A stretch of 64,000 bases of DNA from Ferrimonas balearica (lineage in GTDB: Bacteria > Pseudomonadota > Gammaproteobacteria > Enterobacterales > Shewanellaceae), in assembly GCF_019802055.1 (NCBI RefSeq), contig NZ_JAHVHW010000012.1, positions 186,001 to 250,000 on the forward strand, given 5' to 3'. Positions 15,261-24,775 of the stretch are shown one piece after another. The notes beneath the pieces are model-generated. The model was given only the letters and a program-made list of their open reading frames with translations. It did not search any database and was not told the origin of the DNA. The stretch's first letter is position 1, and every line of letters begins with the position of its first letter. Made by a program: the position numbers and the translations under genes.

Positions 15261-16679
15261 ATGAGATCAATCCGCGCCACCATCCTGACGGGCTTTACGC
15301 TGCTGGTGTTGCTCACCAATGGCCTGGGGCTGTTGGGATCCTATATGGTGGCTAAGCAGGAGCAGCAGTCTTTGGTGGATGCGTCGTTGGCTCAGCGTGC
15401 TCGTGTGACCCTGCGTCTGCTGGAGGAGTACCCCTCAGAGAGTGGTAAAGACCTGGTGGACTGGGCGATGGGCGCTTTGATTCGATTGGGGATGGACCAA
15501 GGACCGGATTGGGCCTTGAGTGATGCCACCCTGGCCGGTAAACAGACTATGTGGATGCAGGTCTGGATCAATGGCCGCTGCTATGCCCCCTTTGTCGATG
15601 CCCAGTGTGACCCTAACAACAGCCTGACCCTTGGCGAAAGTGGCTTTGATGATCAGCCCTTTGCCGGTGAAACCTGGCGAACCTTCTCCGTTTACTCTGT
15701 TCATCACGATGCCTGGGTGCAAACCGCGTTCCCTCGCTCCATCGCCAGCGATCTGCTGGCGCAGCGGATGCGGGAAGCGTGGGGCATGCAGATGTTGATT
15801 CTGACGCCGTTGACCCTGCTGTTCTCCGCACTGATTGTTGCGATGGCGCTGCGACCCTTGAGAGAGCTGGCCGGTAAGGTCAGTGATGACAATGCGGTGC
15901 TGCCTGAGCCGAGCTCCGTTAACACGGAGCTGCGTCCGATTGTGACGGAGTTGCGGGAGCTAAGGGAACGGGCCATCGAATCCCGGATACAGCAGACTCG
16001 GCTGGGTAACACTATGGCGCAACGCTGTCAGGCGCAGGTGGATGGCGTGGTGATGGCGATCGCCGAGGGCCCGTTGGGCCAGCGTCGGGCCCGCTATCAC
16101 CTGGAGAAACTGGAGAAGCAGTTGCTCCAGGCCCGCCTCTGGCTGATCCTTTCCCGACCGGGAGAGCCGGAAGTGGCTCCTCAGGACCTCTATCGCAAAG
16201 CCTCCTTGAGCGTGGCCCGCCATTACGGCCTGGCCCGGCGCAAGAACTGCCGTTTGGTGCTGCGGGGGATGGATCGAGGCATGCTGACCCGAATCCCGGA
16301 GGTGGCGCTCCGGGGACTGCTTGATGCCCTGATTGATAATGCCTTGCGCTACTCCCCGCCGGATAGCGAGGTGTTGGTGAATCTTCGGAGAGAGGGCAAA
16401 GGGCGGGCTTGGGTGACCGTATCGGATGCCGGGCCTGGGCTGACTCCTCAGCAGTTGAGCAATGCGCCGGATCTGACATTAGCGGCTTCCTGGCACCGCT
16501 CCGGTTTGGGGCTTGGGATCGTCAGCACCGTGGCGAAACGCTACGGCCTCTCCGTCGAGGTCAGTCGAAGCCAGTTGTATGGGGGAACCAAGGTAAGGGT
16601 AGGTTTTCCGATTGAGCGTGGCATCGCGCACACGCCAAACTATACCCCTGCGATGGGGCAGCCTGAAGAGTACGTCTGA
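15261..16679 (+). CDS. Histidine-kinase-like sensor lacking the phospho-acceptor His
   Basis: 472 residues from the ATG preceded by AGGGA. Transmembrane helices at about 8-30 and 176-197 flank a periplasmic domain with two Cys (107 and 116). The C-terminal ATP-binding domain looks intact: N-box 'LIDNALRYSPP' (N360), G1 'VSDAGPGL' (about 387-394), G2 'GLGLGIVSTVAKRYG' (about 415-429). At the expected H-box position (about 246-262) the sequence is 'RLGNTMAQRCQAQVDG', with Gln where the histidine should be. No response regulator is adjacent. It may be a pseudokinase or a phosphatase-only or allosteric partner. Confidence 0.75.
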   Translation: MRSIRATILTGFTLLVLLTNGLGLLGSYMVAKQEQQSLVDASLAQRARVTLRLLEEYPSESGKDLVDWAMGALIRLGMDQGPDWALSDATLAGKQTMWMQVWINGRCYAPFVDAQCDPNNSLTLGESGFDDQPFAGETWRTFSVYSVHHDAWVQTAFPRSIASDLLAQRMREAWGMQMLILTPLTLLFSALIVAMALRPLRELAGKVSDDNAVLPEPSSVNTELRPIVTELRELRERAIESRIQQTRLGNTMAQRCQAQVDGVVMAIAEGPLGQRRARYHLEKLEKQLLQARLWLILSRPGEPEVAPQDLYRKASLSVARHYGLARRKNCRLVLRGMDRGMLTRIPEVALRGLLDALIDNALRYSPPDSEVLVNLRREGKGRAWVTVSDAGPGLTPQQLSNAPDLTLAASWHRSGLGLGIVSTVAKRYGLSVEVSRSQLYGGTKVRVGFPIERGIAHTPNYTPAMGQPEEYV

Positions 16680-17026
16680 ACGGCGTCCCACTCCTCTGTG
16701 ACAGGAGCAGCCAGCACCCTGTCAATCGAACCGGGCAGAGACTGGCCGTCGGCTCTGCTCAGTCTCCCGCTATCGGCACCCCCCGTCTAAGCCGCTCACC
16801 GCCGGTTGAGCCGGGTTGGTCTGCAGGCCCATAATGGTCGGCAATGGTCATTACGTATACGTAGCCAAGCCTGAAGCGCTCAGGCATGCCATGGGGGCCC
16901 GGCGCCGACACCAAGGCAGATAACGGCTTGCCGCGTTATGCTTAACTAAAGTCATTGAACATTATCGATTTTCAATCAATCAGTGATGACTGAGAAGTCA
17001 CCACACAGGGCGCTGAGGAGAGTGTT
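16680..17026. other. Gene-free region between the sensor-like gene and yfbR
   Basis: About 347 bp, no convincing coding sequence. It holds several short palindromes: TACGTATACGTA (about 16853), CCTGA-AGCGC-TCAGG (about 16871), GGCATGCC, and TGACT-GAGA-AGTCA just before yfbR. GAGGAG precedes the yfbR start. I could not identify a promoter or RNA family with confidence. Confidence 0.4.
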
Positions 17027-17641
17027 ATGCAACCGGTATTTTTTGCCCTCATGTCTCGCATGCAGAATGTCCACCGCTGGGGTAAATCCAACCCGACGCG
17101 GGGGGAGAATGTGGCGGAGCACAGTTTCCAGGTGGCGATGTTTGCACACTGTCTGGGGTTAATCCGCAATGAGGTGTTCACCGATTCCCCCAAAGTGGAC
17201 GAAAACCACCTTGCAGTTGTCGCCATGTTCCATGACGCGGCCGAGGTGCTGACGGAAGATGTGAACAGCGGCATCAAGTACGGAGACCCGCGCATGCTGG
17301 AGCTGTGCCGGGAGATGGAATCGATCGCCTCTCACATGCTGATTGGCACGCTTCCGGTGAATCTCCAGTCTCGCTACGCCCCGCTGATCCTGCACGGAGA
17401 GGACAAAGAGACTGCCCGCTTTGTGAAAGCGGCCGATCTGCTCTCCGCCTACACCAAAGCGCTGGTTGAGCTGCGCGCAGGGAATAAGGAGTTTGAGGGG
17501 ACTGAGCGTAAGGTGATGGCCGCCCTGACCCCTTATATCGACTCGATGCCCGAGGTGGAGTGGTTCCTGAAGCAGCTTGTGCCCGCCTTCCAGATGACCA
17601 TCGATGACCTGGTGGAAGCGGCTTTTACCCCCGGGGAGTAA
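17027..17641 (+). CDS. yfbR: 5'-deoxynucleotidase YfbR
   Basis: 204-residue HD-domain phosphohydrolase that dephosphorylates deoxyribonucleoside 5'-monophosphates. The metal-binding pattern is complete: 'ENVAEHSFQVA' (His), 'AMFHDAAEVLTED' (His-Asp) and a downstream Asp in 'VKAADLLSAY'. Overall order and length match E. coli YfbR (199). In dNMP salvage it supplies deoxyuridine toward thymidylate, complementary to thyA at 24772. GAGGAG lies at good spacing before the ATG. Confidence 0.92.
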   Translation: MQPVFFALMSRMQNVHRWGKSNPTRGENVAEHSFQVAMFAHCLGLIRNEVFTDSPKVDENHLAVVAMFHDAAEVLTEDVNSGIKYGDPRMLELCREMESIASHMLIGTLPVNLQSRYAPLILHGEDKETARFVKAADLLSAYTKALVELRAGNKEFEGTERKVMAALTPYIDSMPEVEWFLKQLVPAFQMTIDDLVEAAFTPGE

Positions 17642-17742
17642 GGCAGGCTCGGAACTGTGATCACGATCCCTTCATTGAGGCTGACACCTGTTCATAAATC
17701 AATTAGGTTTGTCTTACTCAATCGGTATCTTTGAAGGCCAGT

Positions 17743-18648
17743 ATGAACAAGCTTCCCAGCCTGAAAAACCTCTACTACCTGGTGCAGCTGCATCAGGAGC
17801 AGAACTTCAACCGTGCCGCCAAGGCGTGTCATGTCAGCCAATCCACGCTGTCGTCCGGGATCCAGAATCTTGAAGAGCAGCTGGGAGGCCAGCTGATCGA
17901 GCGTGACCATAAGTCGTTTATGTTTACGGCACTGGGTGAGGATGTGGTAACCCGGGCCCGGAACCTGCTGGCTGAAGTGCAGGAGATGACGGACCTGGCC
18001 CTCAGCGCCGGCGAGCCGATGGCGGGCACCATCCGTCTGGGTTGTATCCCGACCATTGCGCCGTTCCTGCTGAACCGTGTGGTCAAGGAAGCGGGTAAGC
18101 AGTTTCCCAGCCTCTCTCTGTTATTGAGAGAGGACACCACCGACAACCTGATTGCCGCGCTGGGCAATGGTGAACTGGACCTGCTGCTGTTGGCGTTGCC
18201 GGTGGACACCAGCGGTTTCCACAGCATGAAAGTGGGGATCGACCCCTTTAAGATGGTGGGCCACCCTGAGCAGATGGCGATGGGAGAGGTGAAGTACGAA
18301 TCCTTACCGGATCACAGCATCTTCCTGCTGCAGCGTGAACATTGCATCACTGGACACGCCATCAGCGCTTGTCAGATGCAAAACACCACCAAGGTGAACC
18401 CGTTCGCGGCCACCAGCCTGCACACCCTGGTGCAGATGGTGGATTCCAAACTGGGCACCACCTTCCTGCCACAGATGGCGATCGACTCCGGCATCCTCAA
18501 TGGTACCGAGCTGGAGATCTATCAGCCTCCGGGCGAAGCCCCCTACCGGGAGATCGGCCTGGTATGGCGTCAAACCTCCAGCCGTCTGCGTACCTTCAGG
18601 ACGTTGGGGCAGATGATTCAGGAACTGCTGCCGGCTGCGGAAGCGTAA
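17743..18648 (+). CDS. oxyR: LysR-type peroxide sensor OxyR
   Basis: 301 residues from the ATG at 17743 (an in-frame TTG 12 bp earlier overlaps the GAAGG site). N-terminal winged HTH with 'FNRAAKACHVSQSTLSSGI'. The regulatory domain carries the peroxide-sensing pair 'HCITGHAISAC' (Cys201 and Cys210, 9 residues apart), equivalent to Cys199/Cys208 of E. coli OxyR, and 'FAATSLHTLVQMV' after it. It activates peroxide defence genes upon disulfide formation; none are adjacent here. Its last 53 bp overlap the 3' end of the convergent adenylate cyclase gene. Confidence 0.93.
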   Translation: MNKLPSLKNLYYLVQLHQEQNFNRAAKACHVSQSTLSSGIQNLEEQLGGQLIERDHKSFMFTALGEDVVTRARNLLAEVQEMTDLALSAGEPMAGTIRLGCIPTIAPFLLNRVVKEAGKQFPSLSLLLREDTTDNLIAALGNGELDLLLLALPVDTSGFHSMKVGIDPFKMVGHPEQMAMGEVKYESLPDHSIFLLQREHCITGHAISACQMQNTTKVNPFAATSLHTLVQMVDSKLGTTFLPQMAIDSGILNGTELEIYQPPGEAPYREIGLVWRQTSSRLRTFRTLGQMIQELLPAAEA

Positions 18649-19699
18649 CGGCGTAGACCTTCACTTCCTGCTGTTTGCCTTTCAGGCGCATGGGTCCGAG
18701 GGCTTCGATATCGAACTCCTCGGACTCGCTGAGCATATTGCGAACCCGCCCGGAAATCAGCAGATCCCGCTTGAGCGGACCACACTGGTCCTGCAGGCGG
18801 GCCAGGGTATTCAGCACGTCGGAGAAGTAACTGATCTCCTGTTTGTCCACACCCACCACTGCAGCCATCACCTTGCCACCATGCAGTGCACCTTTGAATC
18901 GCGGAAGGAAGCCATACTGCTCAATGAAGTAGTGGCGGTTCCACTCCAGATTCTGCACAAAGTCGAAATAGAGCCCCAGCGTCTGGGTCTGATCCTGTCC
19001 CGGTTTGATCTTCCAGCTCACGATCACGGCATCGCCAATGTAGCGATAGATCTCGCCACCGTGGCGCTGTACGGTGCCGGACAGCAGGTCGAAGCAATCC
19101 TGCACCAGACGGCTGAAGCGGTAGTCGCCCAGGGCTTCCGCGTGCGGTGTTGAGCCCACCATATCCAGAAACAGGAACAATCGCTGCTCATGACGGGGAC
19201 GGTGGTACTTGCCCAATCCCATATTGACCAGATTGCGCCGGCCAACCAGAAGAATCATCTGCTCCAGAAACGCCAGCCACAGGCGAACCAGCACCAGATA
19301 AACCACCAGGATCTGAGTGGAAGCGGAGTTTAGAATGCTCTGCGTGAGCTGCTCGTAGCGCAGGTCCAGGTTGGGATCCGGGGCCCAGGTGTTAAGCCAC
19401 AGGGTGATCTTGATCAGCACCAGCGCGCCAATCATCAGGAACATCCCTTTGAACAGAACCACCATCAGGTAGCTCATGCGGCGGATGGGACTGACAGCGG
19501 TGATCAGGTTGGAGAGCCAGTGGAGGCAGCCCAGAATGGTACCAAGGTAGATGGAGAGGGTGGTCATGTCCGCGCCGGTAACCGCCCACTCTGGTGCGAC
19601 CGGGCTAAGGGCGTAGCGGAAGATCACAAAAGCGGCCATCGCCAGAGTCCAGGCGATCACCGCAAATAATAGTTTCTGTAGCTCTTGGCCGGCTTGCAA
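18596..19699 (-). CDS. Membrane-bound class III adenylate cyclase
   Basis: 367 residues. Four hydrophobic segments in the first 155 residues, then a class III cyclase domain (about 170-345). Metal-binding Asp179 ('FLFLDMVGST') and Asp223 ('YIGDAVIVSW'), the adenine-specifying pair Lys269 and Asp294, and transition-state Asn297 and Arg301 ('SYFSDVLNTLAR') are all present, so it should make cAMP from ATP. The start is a TTG with no clear ribosome site, directly after an in-frame stop, so no longer form is possible; a shorter start at Met20 is an alternative. It overlaps oxyR tail to tail by 53 bp. Confidence 0.88.
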   Translation of the reverse strand: MQAGQELQKLLFAVIAWTLAMAAFVIFRYALSPVAPEWAVTGADMTTLSIYLGTILGCLHWLSNLITAVSPIRRMSYLMVVLFKGMFLMIGALVLIKITLWLNTWAPDPNLDLRYEQLTQSILNSASTQILVVYLVLVRLWLAFLEQMILLVGRRNLVNMGLGKYHRPRHEQRLFLFLDMVGSTPHAEALGDYRFSRLVQDCFDLLSGTVQRHGGEIYRYIGDAVIVSWKIKPGQDQTQTLGLYFDFVQNLEWNRHYFIEQYGFLPRFKGALHGGKVMAAVVGVDKQEISYFSDVLNTLARLQDQCGPLKRDLLISGRVRNMLSESEEFDIEALGPMRLKGKQQEVKVYAVTLPQPAAVPESSAPTS

Positions 19700-19835
19700 G
19701 ATTCGTTACTGCGCAAAAGTCGATAAAAACGTGGGTGTTGCGCCGTAGCGACGGCACAGGGCGCAGATTGTAATCAATATCCGGATCCGCCTCCAGTGAT
19801 CTCGAACAAAAATCGACTCGGTTCAGTGTGAAGGA

Positions 19836-20504
19836 TCACAAGTAATATTGAGCTAATAGGTCCGCAGTGAATCGGCTTCTCAGGTAAAAGCCTCGTGGCA
19901 AAGTCTGAATTTTCTCTCCCTCAGGGCCGATCGCTTCGGTCAGCACCCGTCGGTTCGCCGCCTTGGGACGAAGCTGAAGGTACTCCCCCTGGTGAGCGGT
20001 GATCTGCTCAACTTGTCCCAGAGCAACCTGCTCCATCAACTCCTCCCAGTCACGGCGTAGCACCGCCATCTGTTCAGCATTGGGCTCCCACAGCATTGGC
20101 ATACCCACATGGCGCTGCGCAGGGGGGATATGGCGGCTGCCTTCGACCGGTATCCACAGCACTCTGCTTAACTTGTGACAGACCACTGAGTCCTGCCAGC
20201 GCAGGCCACGCAGGTCGGTCAGGGGACAGACGCAGATATAGGTGGACTCAAGGGGCTTGCCCTGCTCGTCGATGGGCACACTTTTCAGCTCGACCCCAAG
20301 ATGGGGAAAGTCGGGTTCCGGACGGGAGCCCGCGGAGGCACCTAGCCACAGCTCAAGCAATTGACCGCCCCAGCCTTTATGACGTTTCAGGTCAGTGGGA
20401 ACAGGAACGCCGAGTTGCGCGGCGATCTCACCCAGCGTGAGGCCGGCCATGGCGCATGCGCGCGCCATCAGCTGTTCGAGCGATTGTGGGGGAGTGTGAG
20501 GCAT
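19836..20504 (-). CDS. mutH: DNA mismatch repair endonuclease MutH
   Basis: 222 residues. MutH nicks the unmethylated strand at hemimethylated GATC after mismatch recognition by MutS/MutL. The active site D-(x)n-ExK is present as Asp65, Glu72 and Lys74 ('[11 protein letters not shown]'). '[18 protein letters not shown]' near the N-terminus and the ending '[12 protein letters not shown]' match the family. Its presence implies Dam methylation, consistent with the many GATC sites immediately upstream. It is divergent from rppH across a DnaA-box-rich region. Confidence 0.95.
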   Translation of the reverse strand: MPHTPPQSLEQLMARACAMAGLTLGEIAAQLGVPVPTDLKRHKGWGGQLLELWLGASAGSRPEPDFPHLGVELKSVPIDEQGKPLESTYICVCPLTDLRGLRWQDSVVCHKLSRVLWIPVEGSRHIPPAQRHVGMPMLWEPNAEQMAVLRRDWEELMEQVALGQVEQITAHQGEYLQLRPKAANRRVLTEAIGPEGEKIQTLPRGFYLRSRFTADLLAQYYL

Positions 20505-21134
20505 CCCGCCAGTCTACCCAAGGGGATCAAGCAGAGCCAGAGAGGGCTGGGCAAAAAAGAATCAAACGAAAAGATGGCGACTTATCTACAGGGGACATTC
20601 TTGCTTAAGTTTCTGATCAATATGACTAAATGAACAAATACGCGAAGCTTGCCGCCCATTGAGTTGGATTTATCCTTAAGAAAGGTCAGATTTATGCACA
20701 GGCTTGTGCACAGGTTGATGGGATAACTTGCCATTTTGATCGCTTAACAGAGATCTGTGCCGGGCACAATCCCTAAAAATTCCCCCTTTCTGTGGACAAA
20801 AAGCGGGAAATATTGGTCGGAGGTGCGTTGCTTTTGCAGTTGGGCGATCTTTGAACGATCCAAGTTTCGATCCCTTGGGGATGAAATTGTGTATCCGCTA
20901 AACAATTGATTAAAAAGGAGGTTGTTTTGTTTTTCGTGGTTGGTGTTGAGGCGGCAGATGGCGGGATTGGATGGATATCTCCCCGTTTTCGCCAGTTACG
21001 AACACCGTTATCCACAGAGTTGGTGGATATCTTCTGTTTATAAGTGGGTGTCACAGGGTGTGAACCTGCTGTTTGCCGCCGCCAACCCTTTGTGGAACAA
21101 TCGCAATAAGTTAGGAATTCAACCGGATGAACCC
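20505..21134. other. mutH-rppH intergenic region: probable DARS2-like DnaA-reactivating site
   Basis: About 630 bp with no convincing gene. It carries a cluster of DnaA boxes or close variants: TTATCTACA (20582-20590), TTATGCACA (20692-20700), TTGTGCACA (20704-20712, tandem, 3 bp later), TGTGGACAA (20791-20799, inverted) and TTATCCACA (21008-21016, perfect). A full-consensus IHF site lies at 20899-20911, and there are about seven GATC sites. In E. coli the DnaA-reactivating sequence DARS2 lies, to my memory, between mutH and ygdP (rppH) and uses DnaA boxes plus IHF and Fis, so position and content both fit. Function here is inferred. Confidence 0.65.
20899..20911 (-). promoter_or_regulatory. 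IHF-binding site consensus match
   Basis: AATCAATTGTTTA on the minus strand fits WATCARNNNNTTR at every defined position. It lies between the DnaA-box pair at 20692-20712 and the perfect box at 21008. Confidence 0.55.
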
Positions 21135-21677
21135 GTGATCGACAACGATGGCTTTCGCGCCAATGTCGGGATCATCATCTGTAACCGTCACGGTCAGGTG
21201 CTGTGGGCCAGACGATTCGGCCAGCACTCTTGGCAATTCCCGCAAGGGGGCGTCAATGAGGGCGAGAGTCCGGAACAGACGATGTTTCGCGAGCTCTATG
21301 AAGAAGTAGGGTTAAAGAAAGAGGACGTGCGCATTCTGGCGCGCAGTCGCAGCTGGTTGCGCTATCGCTTGCCAAAGCGATTGGTGCGTCAGGACAGTAA
21401 ACCTCTCTGCATCGGTCAGAAGCAGAAGTGGTTTCTGTTGCAGCTGACCGCCAAAGAGTCGCAGATCAATCTGTCGGCTTGCGGACGACCAGAGTTCGAT
21501 GACTGGCGCTGGGTGAACTACTGGTACCCGGTCCGTCAGGTGGTGTCGTTCAAACGCGACGTCTACCGTAAAGTGATGAAAGAGTTTGCGCCCGTGGTTT
21601 TGCCGATGCAGGCTGGCGAGCGTCAGACAGAACGTAATCCTCAACCGCGCCATCGGCGTCGGCGTCGGAAAAGATGA
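21135..21677 (+). CDS. rppH: RNA pyrophosphohydrolase RppH
   Basis: 180-residue Nudix enzyme that removes pyrophosphate from mRNA 5' ends and triggers decay. A GTG start gives the family N-terminus [17 protein letters not shown]; the frame is open a further 71 codons upstream, but that stretch lacks RppH similarity and contains a DnaA box. The Nudix box reads '[20 protein letters not shown]' (residues about 38-57). '[13 protein letters not shown]' and '[20 protein letters not shown]' are RppH signatures. The tail is Arg-rich (RHRRRRRKR). Its stop overlaps the ptsP start by 4 bp. Confidence 0.93.
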   Translation: MIDNDGFRANVGIIICNRHGQVLWARRFGQHSWQFPQGGVNEGESPEQTMFRELYEEVGLKKEDVRILARSRSWLRYRLPKRLVRQDSKPLCIGQKQKWFLLQLTAKESQINLSACGRPEFDDWRWVNYWYPVRQVVSFKRDVYRKVMKEFAPVVLPMQAGERQTERNPQPRHRRRRRKR

Positions 21678-23908
21678 TCAGTACACTGCGACACATAGTG
21701 CAGCGGGTGTCGCAGGCCAATACTGTCGAGCAGGCAATGGCAGAGTTGGTCCAGCTGACCCGCTCGGCCATGCAAACTGATTGCTGCTCCCTCTATCTGG
21801 TGGAGTCAGGCTCACTACTACTTTCCGCCACCGAAGGGCTCTCTGCGGATGCGGTGGGGCGCTCCCGACTCAAGTGGGGTGAAGGGGTGGTTGGGCTGGT
21901 TGCCCAGCGTGAAGAGCCCATCAACCTGGCCGATGCGCCCAAACACAAAGCGTTTAAGTTACTGCCCGAGGCCCAGGAAGAGGCTTATCGGGCTTTTTTA
22001 GCTGTCCCGGTAATTCATCGCCGTGAAGCGCTGGGTGTACTGGTGGTCCAGCAAAAGATCGCCCGTCAGTTTTCCGAGGAGGAGGAATCTTTCCTCGTGA
22101 CTCTGGCCAGCCAGTTGGCTCCTCAGTTACGCGACCGTACCCTGACCCGAGCCCAGGACCCTCAGTCCCTCGTCTTTCCCGGACTGGTGGCCGCAGAGGG
22201 GATCGCCATTGCGCCTGCTCGTCTGGCTCGTCCCAAGCTCGACCTGGTTCAACCGGCCATTGAGTCCGAGGATCCGGAGCTGGAGTGGGATCGTATCGAG
22301 CGTGCTCTGCTGGTCACCAATGAGGAGCTGGCCGAGTTGGGGGGCCGCCTGAGTGATGAGGTGGCCGCAGAACTTGGCGTGCTGTTTGATTGTTATCAGG
22401 CGCTATTGACCGATCCTCAGCTGCGCCAGTCGCTCCAGGCCTGTGTGTCGGAAGGGTGGCAGGCGGAGACGGCGGTATCCAAGGTGGTGTGCCAGTACGT
22501 TGGCCAGTTTGAGTCGATGTCCGACGAGTATTTTCGGCAACGGGCGGCGGACATTCGGGAGTTGGGGCAACGACTGCTCGACCAACTGGCGCGTCCCGGG
22601 CTGGCTTCGTCGGCACCGGAGCATCCCGTCATCCTGGTGGCGAAGGAGATTACGGCGCCAATGCTGGCGGAGATCCCCCGAGATAAGTTAGCGGGGATCA
22701 TCAGCATCAAAGGCGGTGTGAACTCTCATGCTGCCATTCTGGCCCGGGCCATGGGCCTGCCCGCTCTGGTGGCAGTTGAAGGGGTTCGTATTGATGAGCT
22801 GGCGGACAAAACGCTGGTGGTCGACGGCCTGGAAGGACGCCTCTGGATTGAGCCCACTGATGAGGTGGTTCGGGCGTTTCGCTCATTGGAGAAGGGGCTG
22901 GAAGCCCGTTCAGAGCGTTTCCGTCGGCAGTTGGCGCGTCCCTGTGTCAGCGCGGATGGTCAACCGGTCACGCTGCTTCTCAACGCGGGACTGACCTCCG
23001 AAGAGCGGGTGTTGGCCAAACCCGGCATCAGTGGCATCGGTCTGTATCGGACCGAGGCGCTCTTTATGGCCTTCAATCAGTTTCCCACCGAGCAGCAGCA
23101 GGAGCGGGTCTACCGCCGGTTGCTGGAGAGGGCCGATGGAAAGGTGGTAACGGTTCGAACATTGGACGTTGGGGGCGACAAACCTCTGCCCTATCTGCCC
23201 ATCCGTGAAGATAACCCCTTCCTCGGTTGGCGAGGCGTGCGCCTCTCTCTGGATCATCCTGACCTGTTCCTGTCCCAGATCCGGGCTCTATTGCGCGCGG
23301 CAGATGGGATGGACAACCTGAAGATTATGGTACCCATGATCTCCCGGCTGGAAGAGATCCAAAGCTGCCGTCGCCTGCTGGAGCAGGCGGTGAATGAGTT
23401 GACGGAAGAGTTGGGACGACCGGTAACGGCGCCTCCGATGGGCATTATGGTGGAGGTTCCTGCCGCCCTGTTCCAGCTTGGTCGTTGGTGGCAGTGGCTC
23501 GATTTTGCCTCGGTGGGCAGCAACGACCTGACCCAGTACCTGTTGGCGGTGGATCGGAACAACGCCCAGGTCAGTGCCAGTTTCGACAGTTTCCACCCGT
23601 CCATGGTTGCCGCGCTGGACCAGATTGCGCAGCAGTCGAAAGGCAAAGAGCTGGGCCTTTGTGGCGAGTTGGCCGGCGAAGTGCTTGGCGCCCTGATGCT
23701 GCTGACGCTGGGTTACCGGCAATTGAGTATGAACACCCAGTCTCTCGGTGCGATCCACTACCTGATTGAAAACCTGAACCTGTCATCCTTGCCCTCCCTG
23801 AGAGAGCGTTTGTTGAGTCAGGCTGATGGTGAGGCGGTGCGCCAGTGTTTGATGGCACACCTGGTTGAGATTGGCCATCCTGAGTTGGTCCCCGGTTCCA
23901 CCCGATGA
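21674..23908 (+). CDS. ptsP: PEP-protein phosphotransferase PtsP (enzyme I-Ntr)
   Basis: 744 residues. N-terminal GAF domain (about 1-165), then the enzyme I domains: the phosphohistidine swivel '[20 protein letters not shown]' (active His in the middle of the protein) and the C-terminal PEP-binding barrel with '[12 protein letters not shown]', '[15 protein letters not shown]' and '[15 protein letters not shown]'. It starts the nitrogen PTS phosphorelay (to NPr and EIIA-Ntr), which tunes potassium and nitrogen metabolism. Translationally coupled to rppH, as in E. coli and relatives. Confidence 0.96.
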   Translation: MISTLRHIVQRVSQANTVEQAMAELVQLTRSAMQTDCCSLYLVESGSLLLSATEGLSADAVGRSRLKWGEGVVGLVAQREEPINLADAPKHKAFKLLPEAQEEAYRAFLAVPVIHRREALGVLVVQQKIARQFSEEEESFLVTLASQLAPQLRDRTLTRAQDPQSLVFPGLVAAEGIAIAPARLARPKLDLVQPAIESEDPELEWDRIERALLVTNEELAELGGRLSDEVAAELGVLFDCYQALLTDPQLRQSLQACVSEGWQAETAVSKVVCQYVGQFESMSDEYFRQRAADIRELGQRLLDQLARPGLASSAPEHPVILVAKEITAPMLAEIPRDKLAGIISIKGGVNSHAAILARAMGLPALVAVEGVRIDELADKTLVVDGLEGRLWIEPTDEVVRAFRSLEKGLEARSERFRRQLARPCVSADGQPVTLLLNAGLTSEERVLAKPGISGIGLYRTEALFMAFNQFPTEQQQERVYRRLLERADGKVVTVRTLDVGGDKPLPYLPIREDNPFLGWRGVRLSLDHPDLFLSQIRALLRAADGMDNLKIMVPMISRLEEIQSCRRLLEQAVNELTEELGRPVTAPPMGIMVEVPAALFQLGRWWQWLDFASVGSNDLTQYLLAVDRNNAQVSASFDSFHPSMVAALDQIAQQSKGKELGLCGELAGEVLGALMLLTLGYRQLSMNTQSLGAIHYLIENLNLSSLPSLRERLLSQADGEAVRQCLMAHLVEIGHPELVPGSTR

Positions 23909-23980
23909 CATCCCCGCTGCAACTCTCTATCCTAGAGGCCCGTCCGCCTCATCTTGTGAGAACACTAAGGTTTCGACCCC

Positions 23981-24775
23981 ATGTCTGATCAGTATTTTAC
24001 GTTTCCCCAGATCGATCCTGTGATCATTGAGCTGGGCCCTCTGGCCCTGCGATGGTACGGCTTGATGTATCTGCTGGGTTTTCTGGCGGCGCTGTGGCTG
24101 CTTAATCGCCATGCGGATAAGCCTGGCTCTGGCTGGACCCGGGAGGAGGTCTCCGACCTGCTGTTTTACAGCTTCCTGGGCGTGGTGCTGGGCGGACGGC
24201 TCGGCTATGTCCTGTTTTATGGCTGGCAATGGCTGATTGAAGACCCCCTCTATCTGTTCCGCATCAATGAGGGTGGCATGTCGTTCCATGGTGGCCTGCT
24301 CGGTGTGATTGCCGCCATGTTCTTTATTGCCCATCGTCAGAAGCGCACCTTCTGGCAGGTGGCGGACCTGGTTGCTCCCACCGTACCGATCGGACTTGGA
24401 CTGGGCCGAATCGGCAACTTTATTAATGGCGAGCTGTGGGGACGCACCACGGATGTGCCCTGGGGCATCGTGTTCCCCGGCGCGGGCCCGCTGCCTCGTC
24501 ACCCATCGCAACTGTATGAAGCGGCACTGGAAGGGCTGGTGCTTTTCCTGGTGCTGCAGTGGTACATGAAACGCACCGATAAACCCGGTGCCGTCGCTGG
24601 CCTGTTCCTGGTGGGTTATGGCGTATCCCGCTTCCTGGTGGAGTTCGTCCGTGAACCGGATGCCCATCTAAGCCTGTACTGGGGCTTCTCCATGGGCCAG
24701 CTGTTGACCATCCCAATGCTTATTTTTGGCGCTTACCTGATGATGCGCCCCGCTGTTAAGGAGACCGCTCGATGA
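23981..24775 (+). CDS. lgt: Prolipoprotein diacylglyceryl transferase
   Basis: 264-residue, about seven-span inner-membrane enzyme that transfers diacylglycerol from phosphatidylglycerol to the lipobox Cys of prolipoproteins. Signature '[14 protein letters not shown]' is present, together with the catalytic-region '[10 protein letters not shown]' and '[11 protein letters not shown]'. Length is normal for the family. The stop overlaps the thyA start by 4 bp (ATGA), the common lgt-thyA coupling in gammaproteobacteria. Confidence 0.96.
   Translation: MSDQYFTFPQIDPVIIELGPLALRWYGLMYLLGFLAALWLLNRHADKPGSGWTREEVSDLLFYSFLGVVLGGRLGYVLFYGWQWLIEDPLYLFRINEGGMSFHGGLLGVIAAMFFIAHRQKRTFWQVADLVAPTVPIGLGLGRIGNFINGELWGRTTDVPWGIVFPGAGPLPRHPSQLYEAALEGLVLFLVLQWYMKRTDKPGAVAGLFLVGYGVSRFLVEFVREPDAHLSLYWGFSMGQLLTIPMLIFGAYLMMRPAVKETAR

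Noticed and set aside
16853-16864. Perfect palindrome TACGTATACGTA, considered as an operator or attachment site.
   Set aside because: It is a single copy with no neighbouring regulator, integrase or direct repeat, so there is no support beyond the palindrome.
20922-21134. 71-codon in-frame upstream extension of rppH with AAGGAGG nearby.
   Set aside because: RppH proteins begin at the MIDNDG-type sequence; the extension shows no similarity, the Shine-Dalgarno is badly spaced for its TTG or GTG starts, and it covers a perfect DnaA box.
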